Shown in pieces: positions 36,624 through 46,644 of a DNA stretch of 64,000 nucleotides (its first letter is position 1; each line of letters opens with the position of its first letter). This DNA comes from Dichotomocladium elegans. Lineage: Eukaryota; Mucoromycota; Mucoromycetes; Mucorales; Lichtheimiaceae. The notes beneath the pieces were generated by a model, which was given only the letters and a program-made list of their open reading frames with translations, was not told where the DNA came from and searched no databases. Position numbers and translations under genes: made by a program. The stretch spans positions 1-64,000 of the forward strand of contig JAIXMN010000050.1 of the NCBI GenBank assembly GCA_025716815.1, in the 5' to 3' direction.

Positions 36624-37892
36624 ATGTCGTCAAACCTACCACACAGTAACGGCCAGACCAGACATGTCACCATCGAGACCCCTGTCAAGACATGCGAACC
36701 TTGCCGGCGCCGCAAAAGACAATGTAACGGCGCTAGGCCATGCTCCCGCTGCTCAGAGTCGCATATTGAATGCGCTTACAGCGTCGTGTCCGAATTGCCT
36801 CGCTCCGTGTTCACCACTAACACCGCACGACGGTTGAGCTCAGGCTCGGCCTGCGAGACCTGTCGCAGACGAAAAACGAAGTGCGATGGTGGTAGCCCCT
36901 GTGGGTTCTGTTCTAGTACTGGTATCGAATGCGTCAACAACTCCGAGCGAAGGAAACGAGCCTTGGGTATTCCGAGCACCGCTCCACAGCCAACCAATAC
37001 AGTGCCACAAGATCCAGCTGCTATTGACCGCATTGAGGATCGTCTACGACGCATTGAAAGGCTCATGACCGCCTTCTCGCCGAGTACTAATGGTACCCTC
37101 GGATCTGCACAGGCATCCGTTAGCCCGCTCCTCGGTAGTTCTCCACCATCATCTTCAGCACGTGTTATGCGGCAACATCGTCACTCAGTTCAGGGCATCA
37201 GTGTTGCTAAGGAGCAAGCAGAGCTACATACAGCGTACGCGCTGAAAAAAAAGAGAGAAGGTATAGAGACTGGTTTTTTGTATTAGCATAGAGGATGCTG
37301 AACAGTTTCTCCTGCAAGGTCCGTCGCCGCCGCCATCGCCATTTCGTCAAACACCAATATCCTCACGCTATGCTACCCCTCCAAACAGTGGTAGCAAAGG
37401 CCATTATAGTCCACCAGATTACACATCATCGCCTCCTCCATCGTCCCTTTCGCCCATCATTTGCCAAACCCCAGCTCAACCATTAACCTCATCCATGTTT
37501 AATCTTACGCTTTCCCCATCATCATCTACTTCGTCGACATCCAATAATTCTTCTATGCTAATGCCGCCGCTCTCAAGCTCTCTTTCAGCAGCAGTTTCGA
37601 CTGGTACACACCATGGCTTACAGCCGTCTGCCCCTGCACCACAGACCGGCCGGGTTTGGGGAACCAATGAAAATGAATGGAAAGTTTCGGTGTCCACCAT
37701 GCCAAGTTTAATGGGTAGATATACATTAAAATCAGTAGTTCTGCATTGACTAGACCTACTTACACGATGGCTACTGTAGATCAGCTCTCGAAGCGGACAT
37801 TTGGCAATACGCCTCAGTTCACGTTCCCCCCTTACCCGTTGTCACCCCCACACAGCCATCCACGCCAACAGTCTACATCGCCAGTCGAATGA
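36624..37892 (+). CDS. Transcription factor with two tandem Zn2Cys6 clusters
   Basis: Three exons (36624-37234, 37287-37714, 37780-37892) join to 383 residues. Two complete fungal Zn(II)2Cys6 binuclear clusters lie 38 residues apart. The first is CEPCRRRKRQCNGARPCSRC...C (about residues 24-51), the second CETCRRRKTKCDGGSPCGFC...C (about 83-110). Each has all six cysteines and the basic loop. A short coiled coil (IDRIEDRLRRIERLM) follows, as in Gal4-type dimerising factors. The rest is Ser/Pro-rich and probably disordered. No fungal-specific regulatory middle domain is visible, and the protein is short for the class. Targets are unknown. Duplicated zinc clusters are uncommon, and this may bind extended or paired sites; that is an inference. 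Confidence 0.9.
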
Positions 37893-38229
37893 AAAGCAGT
37901 TTTCTATGTATCTAATATACATATTCCATGGAAACATTCCCCAACCACGTTCACACTTAGGTCCATATGCTGACAGTGTCACACTGCTAGGAAATAAAAA
38001 TGCATACATCGTCTTTTCATGACCCTCTCTCGAGCAGAATCGCTGTCTATAGACTATACAAGCATAAGAATAGGGAAGGAGGCATCATCTGTACACGGTA
38101 TTATCACTTGACTGACCATGGGGTCAAACAACGGAACTTGCACTGTCGGCGAAGAGTTTCTTTTTCTTACGAGTCGGAGTCACGTAGACAGAAGAAAATT
38201 TAAAACATGCGAGATGCTCACAAAGTTAA
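37893..38229. other. Short intergenic region
   Basis: 3' flank of the zinc-cluster gene; nothing recognised. Confidence 0.45.
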
Positions 38230-38740
38230 AAGATGTCGTACTTGCCGGACGTAGGAGGCGTCCTTGTGAGAGCTAAATGGGTTTCTGTATTCCTATCTAT
38301 AGGCAGAAATCGAGCCTTTTCTGATGACAAGTTGCATTCATCTTTTTATAAATCGATGAAGCGCTGTATTGGGTACGTTAAGGACCTCAAATACCTGCAT
38401 CGACGATCCAGTACAATAGATGGTTTCTATCAGCGCATCTCCACCAAACGTTGTTGTGCTTTTATTAAGAATACTGAATGACCTCTGTGTCTATTCTTGT
38501 TAAAGGTGCGTCAGGGTCCTTTTCATACTGTGATGCCCAACGCTGTGCTGAACGACTATGAGGTTCCAGGTTGCTTTGCAGCAGCTGATGTACTCACGAT
38601 CCTCAAGCATCAACTTGAGAAATATGACCTGTCTTGATCGGTGTCAGTTGTGTAACAGCACACAGAACCTGGTTCGTTCATTCTTTCCATCATAATGCCT
38701 GTATCCTTTCGCCTAGGAATATGCGTAGCAGAAAACTCAA
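38230..38740 (-). mobile_element. Relic of the same Tc1/mariner family as 28.5-29.2 kb
   Basis: From about 38505 to 38740 the plus strand matches 29060-29260. Both share AGGGTCCTT(C/T)TC.TAC, TGCCCA, TTGCAGCAGCTGATG and CCTTTCGC(C/T)T(G/A)GGAATATG. That is the minus-strand helix-turn-helix part of the transposase. The stretch 38230-38500 probably carries the central catalytic part missing from the other copy, but it is too decayed to read (stops in every frame). Confidence 0.62.
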
Positions 38741-38933
38741 GGTTACCGGTGCGAGGTGTATTACGCAGGTACTTTGTGTGGGAACTAGATGCCTTGCGCT
38801 AAGGTTTCTCCTGATCCTATGAATTTAATTTTGGGAAACGCTGCATAGCACTTGAAATAATCATTGTTGGCCAATAAAACGAACAATATTGAGATATTGA
38901 TAACTGATACATGCTGATATTTGTTACTCCCAC

Positions 38934-40157
38934 AGATGAGGTAAGACTTTGGGCAAATCATGGATGGTACGAATTTGGTAATCGCCGTGGAGTGGCTCTT
39001 CCAAATCATCTGTGACATGGACTGTAGTCCATCCCAAAGACTATAAAGCAATACAACTTAAGTGTCAATCTTAAGTATAGACCATCATATTTTCTTCCTT
39101 TCATTACCTTTGCAGCGTCAATATTGCTTGCAGAATCATCTACAAGATAGCAGAGGGTGGGATCTTCGATACCCGCCTCAGCCATAGCTTGCTTATAAGA
39201 TTCAAGTTCTATAGATTAGAAATTGGAATTTCTTTTTCAGAATTCGCTAGGAGAGGATATAACATGCGTTTTTTTTTTGCATACCAGGCTTGCAAGCAAA
39301 GTCAGGCACGCGATAATCGGCAAAGGTCATCCCTGACGAATATCCTCAGTACTAGTTTCTCACTCGCTTCAAGTTGAAGCTTCTCTACTTTTAACATACC
39401 TTGGAACTGGTCGTCAATACCTAACAATCTCAGGCAGCGCTCACCATGCTAATGCAAAGGGTGAGCGAATAACATCTTTCATGACATTCGTTATACTTAC
39501 AAGATAATAGGCATTGGTGAATATCCACTTCTTTATCTTCATGCCTTCCAGCATCTGCCTCAAAGCCGGGTCTTGTTTGATGAGGTCATCAAGAGGAAGA
39601 CTACCATCCACTTCCTTATCTGTTGTTTTTTTATGGACGGAATCTGCAGTTATGATGTGTGGCATTCAGAGAAATACCGAGTCATTACATACCATACTGA
39701 AGCGCGTCAACTTGAAAGTGCTTTTGCAACCCCCGAAGAGCAAGGCCATAATCGATGTGGTATCGTGCACGGAGTTCAATAGCTATATGAAATGACTTGC
39801 TTGAGGTAATTGTTCGAAACTTCCATTGCACTTGCTCTTACCTTCATGTTCTGGAATTCCCATTTTTACAAAATATTTGACAATCCTGAAGTCTTTCGCA
39901 TGAGTTATATACGTACATACATGTATATATGGCGTTTCTCTCTCTTTGTCTGGCATTCTATCAGACAAAGATGAGTGTTATAGCCTTACTTTTGCCTCAT
40001 GAGAAGATGAACGCCGAGCGATTTGTCCTAGGGTGCATCATACGTGAGGCTGCAACGATGGAAAGATGGAGGTTCAACGGGATGATCGGGAAGCAGCTGG
40101 ACGTACATAGAGACAATTGTCACAATCAAAGAAGAAAACAGGCTCATCGGTAGTCAT
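38934..40157 (-). CDS. Pyrimidine 5'-nucleotidase, HAD family (SDT1/PHM8 type)
   Basis: HAD-superfamily nucleotidase that removes phosphate from pyrimidine or related nucleoside monophosphates. The start at 40157 gives MTTDEPVFFFDCDNCLY with the HAD motif I nucleophile DxD. Splices then give DKSLGVHLLMRQKIVKYF and VKMGIPEHE. Next come YGLALRGLQKHFQVDALQ, DGSLPLDDLIKQDPALRQML, KKWIFTNAYYL (motif II region), GERCLRLLGIDDQFQGM, a segment with YLVDDSASNIDAAK (motif IV Asp pair), and LGWTTVHVTDDLEEP to the end at 38934. Length and order match yeast Sdt1 and Phm8. Exon limits in the 39.1-39.4 kb part are approximate. The gene is flanked on both sides by relics of one Tc1/mariner family. Confidence 0.87.
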
Positions 40158-40474
40158 ATGCTACAGAAAAATGGAGGAAAGATCCAGAGATGATGGCAAC
40201 AACAGCCTGCTCCGGCGTAACTTATTTTCTGTCATTTCCAATGTCGCACGAAGTACAAAACCTAGAAAGGTGTCATGTCAGTACGTATTGTAAAAGACTC
40301 CTTCTTAAAAATACTGTTAGGCCCGTTTTCATTCTGCAAGTTGCACAACTGCGTGCGTTTTATTTCAAAAAGCAAAATAATGTCACACGAAAATATATAA
40401 CCAATGTGGTATGGATAAAGAAGACCGAGGAGAAACTCGTTAGCCAAGGGAAATCATCCGCAAGCCTTCTTACT

Positions 40475-40660
40475 CTTTAACTTACCCCGAAGGCAGCTAG
40501 GTGCACCATTTCGCGAGTGCAGCCTAATCATGGTCCTACCCAAAGCCCCGTATCCTCCCTCTCAATACACTTGGGTTAGGTTGATATAGTTGGTTATCTT
40601 CTGAGGATCCGAAATATTAGAAGATTTCAGAATGGATCAAGTTAATACGATAGGGCTGTA
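40475..40660 (-). mobile_element. 3'-end fragment of the same Tc1/mariner family
   Basis: It aligns with 28525-28815: ACTTACCCCGAAGG.AGCTA, ACCCAAAGCCC, CACTTGGGTTAGG, GAGGATCCGAAA.TTAG, GCAGAATGGA/TTCAGAATGGA. Both contain the last codons of the transposase. The flanking stretches 40158-40474 and 40661-41012 hold nothing I recognise. Confidence 0.68.
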
Positions 40661-41012
40661 CATACCGTTCATGGACAAAAGAAAACCACTTACCCAAGCC
40701 CCAGTTATTTATCACAAGGTATGCACTAGTTTGGATGATTGTTTTCTTAGAGTGTAATCATTCAAATAAAAACAACATAGCCTCCTCAGAAGTCAAATGG
40801 ATGGGGTACAAAAGGCAAGGATAAAGTACTGTATGAACGTTTCAATCGCTAGAAGGGCAGCAAGGCGCGGTCTTAGAAAGTAAACAAGCCATGTACCATA
40901 TCTTTATTGAGCTACCTCAATCCCTAGTGACTCTCTTCTATAAGCTAGAGCACAAGTTGAATCCTCCCATTGATTGGGAGTATCCGTGTCTAGGCTCAGC
41001 AGTGCCACATTT

Positions 41013-42954
41013 TTACTTTTTTTTCGCATACAGGTCTCTGGACCATATCTGAATCATTCGTGAGGAGTAGTAAGCTCGTGCTGACCAGCTGATATGGAAG
41101 ACATGATGGGCAGTCTACATTCAGGTGAGGTTAACGCCATACGCGCACAGATTATCAATGGTATATACTTACAGGAAGTCGAAGTAGGACGCACTGGGAA
41201 GCTATCTTCCCCGCCACTATCATGAGATAAATACATCATACATCTTCATCAGTAACCGCAGAAATACCGAGGTAGAATTCTAACCATTACCTTCATCATA
41301 CGTTGACTTGTATCTAATGCCGGCCGAGCTATCGACGATAAGATCTCGGTCGCCTGCAATGATTAACGAAGGAAGTAAAAGCTCCTTGCTGGTCCGGTGT
41401 AGCAAGTCTACAGGCGAGTGAGAGAGTAGGAAATCTGTATCAACCTTATCTTTCATTGCTACTCTCATCGAGAAGAAAGCGGCCCGGGTTTGATCGTTCG
41501 CGATATCCAAAGCGCCATTTAACGAAATAAGTCCATTCACCGATGTGTCGACATCCTCAAACCCTTATCATTCCATTCGCATATAAGCACAATCACGGCT
41601 TTGGCAGACTAAACCCGCTCCTACCTGGCTGATACTGAGGATCATTGGTAGTAAGGATAGTCATGGCAGCCAAATGACCACCAGCAGAGTCACCTTCCAG
41701 ACATAGTGTCATTTCAGTTTCTACTCATATTTCCCAACGCTTCCAGCTTACCGGAGAGGACAATAAAGTTCGGGTCACCACCGAAGGTGCTAATCGTCTT
41801 CTTGATCCATCTGAGTGCCCGTTTGATGTCGATGAGATGGGTGGGATAAGGGTTTTTCGGTGCAAGGCGATAGCCGATGTTGACAACAAGCTAGCAATGG
41901 TTTACAAGTCAGACACATATACAACAAATGCGGAGACTTCGTTTGTCACTTGGCCACTTACCCAATTGTCTTCTGTCAGTAGCATTTTTTCATGAGGGTA
42001 CAAATGGTTCTTGGTGCCCATGCGCCATGCTCCGCCATGTATGTGAACCTTGAGAGGAAGGTAAATGAAACTGAATGATATCCTTGCAATTGACCATAAT
42101 GAGTGGTTTGTTAGCGTAGGTACAACAACATACGAGGACAGGGCGAAGACCGCTCTCTTTGGGGGCTTTTGCGCATTTGTAGATATCAAGCGCCATCTTG
42201 CGTGGTTGTTCATAATCTTTCGTCAGTGCGATAGCCTCTGCAGATTCTTCATTAGTGGCGTAAGTGACTAGGATGTCAATTAAACATAAGTGACTCTTGT
42301 TCTGTAATCTCAGTATTGCCAGAAACGGCCCACTTTTTCCGTTACTCACTGTTCGGATACATAATCAGATCTTCAGGAGTCCAGAAAAACAATATTAAAC
42401 GTTTGATATAAGCCAAACTACGATATCCTCGTTTGATATGTCAGTAATCATAACAGATAGCGTCTCCTTTTCTGATTCACCTCAAGATACTTTCAATAGG
42501 ATCAGCAGGCTCGCCACCGGTCAAATCCTTAATGGCTTCCTCGACAACTTCTTTCTCGCCCAAACTCTCTATGAAAAGCATGACAAGAGCAATCATGTTG
42601 GCAATATCGATCAGGTACGCGGCATAGGAAAGCTTGTAACCTTTTGTATAATACAAATACAAAAAAAATCAGTCGCTTCCCGGGTATTGTATTACATTCT
42701 GTACGCATACGAAATGCCCCAAAGAGGGAAGCCACCACGACGCCAAGAAGCTTAAGGACCAAGAGATGAAGGGGAATCTCGGCAATCATGGATGTGAAAA
42801 TTCCAATGACGATGAGAAATTTGCGCAAGTACAGGCTTTTCATGACATAGTCGTGGGTAAGTTGTTTGTTAAAGGTGAAAGTAGTAAAAAGGCCGAACGA
42901 GAATACGGAAAGTACGTAGGCGGTTGCAGTAAAGGCAGTAATGAGAGCCAACAT
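41013..42954 (-). CDS. Alpha/beta hydrolase (HSL/esterase type) with N-terminal membrane segments
   Basis: The proposed start at 42954 opens with hydrophobic segments (MLALITAFTATAYVLSVFSF, KFLIVIGIFTSMIAEIPLHL, AYLIDIANMIALVMLFIESL). After introns the hydrolase domain follows. It shows RKMALDIYKCAKAP, VHIHGGAWRMG (oxyanion HGG), LVVNIGYRLAP-type sequence, FGGDPN, GDSAGGHLAAM (nucleophile elbow with Ser), NGLISLNGALDIAND, LPSLIIAGDRDLIVD (Asp region) and TAHHVFHISWS (catalytic His) before the stop at 41013. The layout resembles membrane-bound esterases or deacetylases of the hormone-sensitive lipase class. The substrate is unknown. That the membrane part and the hydrolase form one gene is inferred from strand, spacing and splice sites; they could be two genes. 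Confidence 0.78.
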
Positions 42955-43214
42955 TTTTCCCAGAGTAAGTAAAGGAGAAGATAAAGGTACGAGAAGGGTA
43001 GAGGAAAAACGTCCGATGAAAAGGAGGACGAGAACGGACCGTGGTCGTGCGTCGGGTGACGACTGCTGTGTTAGCATGTGAAAATACTGCTTATTTGTCT
43101 GTGGTGGACATAAAACCCAAAGCTGCCACATACCATCCCATTCGCTTACTCCTGTCTTGCTCCCAATCATTCCTTTCCTGTCTTGCCCATCATTGCCTGA
43201 ATTTATCTTCTCTC

Positions 43215-44602
43215 ATGCAAAAAACAGAAAACGAGAGTCCTACCTCTGTGCGCTGGGCCCCAATTCGCGGCATTCCCATCGAACGAAGGCTTCAAATGCT
43301 CGCTGTCTGCACCTGGATCTTCCTACTATTCATTTGTCTCGTCATATTTGCATATTGCTTCACACATACCTTCCTTTGGCCTCTGCTTATAGCCTATGTT
43401 ATCTTCCTATACACAGACAAGGCGCCTGAGTCCGGCGGACGTCGCTTTGAATGGACCCGCCATATGATCATATGGAAATACTTTGTCGATTACTTCCCTG
43501 TCAAGCTTGTAAAAGTACGCTGGAAGCCCTTGTGGCACACCTCTCTTTCCGTCTTCTCGCCCGCTGGGAAGACATGGGGATATATGGTATGGACGGATTG
43601 CTAAAATACACCATTAACAGGAACACGACCTGGACCCGGCGAACAATTACCTTTTTGGTTATCACCCGCATGGTATCATTTCCATGGGTGCTTTCGCCAA
43701 TTTTGCTACTGAAGCGACAGGTTTCTCAGAACTTTTCCCTGGTATTGTTCCCAGCCTCTTGACGCTTTCCAGGTATGTACTTAGAAGGTCTAGTGAAGTG
43801 TATGCAGGAACCTCCTGCGTACCAACAGTGGTATGGGTGGTATTAGTAATCGGATTAGCCGTTAACAAATTAGCATTATGCATATAGCAACTTTCGACTC
43901 CCTCTCTATCGGGACATAATTTTAGCACTTGGTATTGCGTCTGTATCTCGGCATTCATGCGAGTCGATCTTATCTTCAGGTCCCGGTCGGTCTATTGTGA
44001 TTGTCGTCGGTGGTGCGGCAGAATCATTAAATGCGCGACCCGGCACGGCAGATTTGACTTTAAAGCGGCGGCTGGGCTTTATCCGCCTTGCTATAAAACA
44101 GAAAGCTTCGCTGGTGCCTGTCTTTTCCTTTGGTGAAAATGACCTTTACGAACAAGTGGATAATTCCAAAGGGTCGAAGCTGTGGCTGGCTCAAAAAAAG
44201 ATGCAATCCTTGCTTGGATTTACTCTGCCATTGTTTCATGCGCGAGGTATCTTTAACTGTACGTATGCCACATTTGAAATTGAGAAATCGAAGAAAAAGG
44301 ATTTATAAAACTTGTTTTAGACGACGTTGGGGTCATTCCTTTCCGTCACCCAATCGTTACCGTTGGTAAGCTTCGATGATGAGTGAGACGACATTGGACA
44401 TGTGTTTTGATGCTCTTTTATCCATCCAATAGTTGGTAAACCGATTCCGGTACCAAGGCTAGAGAACGACCAAGCTGAACCCACTCATGAACAATTGGTG
44501 GCTGTACAAGAAGAGTATATCAAAGGACTCGAATATATTTACAACAAATACAAGAACATCTACGCGAAAGATCGAAAGCAGGACCTTTGTCTAATTGACT
44601 AG
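43215..44602 (+). CDS. DGAT2: Diacylglycerol acyltransferase type 2
   Basis: Transfers an acyl group from acyl-CoA to diacylglycerol, the last step of triacylglycerol synthesis, at the ER and lipid droplets. Five exons (43215-43514, 43621-43772, 43888-44258, 44321-44365, 44433-44602) give 345 residues, a normal length. A hydrophobic hairpin (WIFLLFICLVIFAYC and LWPLLIAYVIFLY) is followed by YFPVKLVK, YLFGYHPHGIISMGAF with the HPHG active-site motif, IVVGGAAESLNARPG, RLGFIRLAI, LVPVFSFGENDLYEQ and VVGKPIPVP. The start is the first ATG in the open frame before the membrane segment. Mucorales are oil-rich fungi and often have several DGAT2 copies. The neighbouring hydrolase is divergent, with 260 bases between the two starts. 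Confidence 0.94.
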
Positions 44603-44772
44603 AGTGCTTCTTGTGTCTTCCCTCGTCGTGTAGGAAACAGTCGTAATAAATAACAGTGCATCGCAATGCAATCTGGCTACACATTATACTGCTTGAAGCC
44701 GAACCTAAACGAGCAGTTTCTCCCCCCCTTCGGCGAATACTAGCTAATAAGGATTGTCACATTCGCTATTTA

Positions 44773-45048
44773 TTAAGATCTTTGATCAGAAGGGAACTTG
44801 GGTTTTGAGTTATGACTGAAGTTGGCGCCGTAATGACGACGCCAATGATGCTCAGCCTGTTTGCGGGCCTCATACAGATCATTTTGGACTAAACCACTCG
44901 ACCGACGTCGCGCCATCGTAAGTGGATTCATCTCGTGGATGGTGCTTGTTTGCTCTTGTTGCTGTGAGTCTCTGCGCTTGTTTACAAAAGCAGCTGCACT
45001 TGCTGCGCCAACAACTCCAAGGGTGATAAAAGTCCCCGCGCCTGGCAT
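44773..45048 (-). CDS. Small putative membrane protein, 91 residues
   Basis: One uninterrupted frame from an ATG at 45048. The N-terminus GTFITLGVVGAASAAAFVN is a likely membrane anchor or mitochondrial signal-anchor, followed by a basic, polar tail (KRRDSQQQEQ, ARKQAEHHWRRHYG). A TATA-like TATATAA lies 40 bases upstream on the same strand (45088-45094), which supports expression. I do not recognise the family. It is tail-to-tail with DGAT2 (170-base gap). Confidence 0.55.
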   Translation of the reverse strand: MPGAGTFITLGVVGAASAAAFVNKRRDSQQQEQTSTIHEMNPLTMARRRSSGLVQNDLYEARKQAEHHWRRHYGANFSHNSKPKFPSDQRS

Positions 45049-45087
45049 GATGATGAAGGTGCAGAATTAAATGAGCTATTCCTCCCA

Positions 45088-45094
45088 TTATATA
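45088..45094 (-). promoter_or_regulatory. TATA-like box of the small membrane protein gene
   Basis: TATATAA on the minus strand, 40 bases before the start codon at 45048. Its role is inferred from position. Confidence 0.45.
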
Positions 45095-45266
45095 AACGAT
45101 TTGTTGGGTGGGAACATTCTCACATCCCACTGTGCATCACACGTCCGCTTTAGTGCAAGATTATGCCGATGGGCTCCGCAAGCTGTGTAACACAGCAAGC
45201 AAGCAACCCCGAAGAATACGCCCACGCAGCTCCACATTTTTATTTCAGAATTTATACATAGTTTCT

Positions 45267-46177
45267 TCAGTATTCCTTCTTTTTTTCGTCAATAGAATAG
45301 CCACCAGGGCCCATGCTGACCAAGAGCAAGAACCCGCCTACAATCGATAGCGTTTGGAAAAAGTCATACTTCAAAAAGTCGCGTTTAAAATGATTGTTTG
45401 TGACCGACCAAAAGTTGTTAATAAGGACGTTGAATACGGAGAGGAAAAGGACAAGGAACATGGCGGATAGCTTAGCCTTGAAGCCGACTGCCACCATGAC
45501 ACAGGCTGCAAGGCCCAAGAGTGAGACAATGGTCCGGATAATACTCCAGTCTCCATGGAAGGCAGAGCCAATAAAGAGAAAAATGAGGAGGATGCGCCCC
45601 GCCAACTGGAGATATGTCCGGCGGTTGCTTTCTGACAGTTGTGGCAGAGCAGCGAACATGCGCCTTTGCTTGCCCAGAGAATCGGATAGCACCATAACCA
45701 AACCGCCGATCACCGACAGGTTACGCAAGAAAAAGGAGAGGTCGAAAATCAAACCATACCCAAGCGCTTGGGCAACCACAACGCCCAGTAGACCATAAAC
45801 AGCGTAGTCTGTATATCGCCTTGCAACAACAAACCCAGAACATGCAAGCATGACCTGTGTCGATATGACAGCGAATATTAGAAGGGTTTGGCTCACGCTC
45901 ACACATTCATTCCATTTCGCTTTTTTGTACCACATACAATGACATTGAGCCCAAGAAAAAGATGACTCAAACCTCTGGGGAAGTGGCGGTGATCTTGCAT
46001 ATACGCGATCTGGTCAGGCCACTGCGTTGTAATTCGTAAAGCATCCTCGAGAAAGGTGACCACAATGAGGAAACGGCCAATCGCCGGAATGTATGGCTTT
46101 AGCGGTTGGCCAATCTTATCGATGAACTCCTCGGCTTTTGCGCTGAAGCTCTCTACCTGTTGCTTCAGATCAGACAT
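45267..46177 (-). CDS. ERV29: SURF4/Erv29 cargo receptor
   Basis: Multi-span receptor that packs soluble secretory cargo into COPII vesicles at the ER. Two exons (46177-45938 and 45854-45267) give 275 residues, matching the family. Conserved parts are the N-terminal IGQPLKPYIPAIGRFLIVVTFLEDALRI, TQWPDQIAYM, and several membrane segments (YGLLGVVVAQALGYGLIFDL, ILLIFLFIGSAFHGDW, IVSLLGLAACVMVAVGFKAK, FQTLSIVGGFLLLVSMGPGG). The dilysine-type C-terminus (DEKKKEY) serves ER retrieval. A TATA box lies 70 bases before the start codon. Confidence 0.95.
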
Positions 46178-46644
46178 GTTGCGATTAACAGTGCGACGAA
46201 AAAGACAAAAAGAAGGAAAGATCGCTCCGTTGCGCCATTGCTCTCCTTTATATTGCGGACGACTTTAAATTTCATTGGCAGTGGCCGACACGGAAAGGAC
46301 GGGGGTTGCTGCTCTTTTAAAATCCTGCAGCGAGCTACCCAATCACGACTGTACACAACATGCTGATCATCATGTAGCACTTCAATTATCCTTTACTAAC
46401 ATATATAACGTCGCTGACAAAGGCTCCTACCATTATCTGTCGACGAAAGCCTTACTCCGCTTTAACGTTAATGCAAAAAATTCAAGCGCATGTTGCGGAT
46501 GCTGTGCGCCTGGTCCGGCTAGAGTGATGAGTCAAAATGATCACAAGTTATTTTGTCCGACTATCGACTTTTGCATATTCTCCATTTCTTCTCTCCCTTG
46601 TTTTAATCTCAATACCGTAGCAGCAAGGGCATGTACATCAATCG
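46178..46644. other. Divergent promoter region
   Basis: About 470 bases between the divergent SURF4 (-) and GTPBP-type (+) genes. It contains the TATA box noted and no other recognisable element. Confidence 0.45.
46247..46252 (-). promoter_or_regulatory. TATA box of SURF4/ERV29 gene
   Basis: TATAAA on the minus strand (within AATATAAAGGAG), 70 bases upstream of the ATG at 46177. Confidence 0.5.

Noticed and set aside
42529..43170. Start of the hydrolase gene at 43170
   Set aside because: The first 70 or so codons lack conservation and overlap the DGAT2 start on the other strand. The ATG at 42954 begins directly at the membrane segment.
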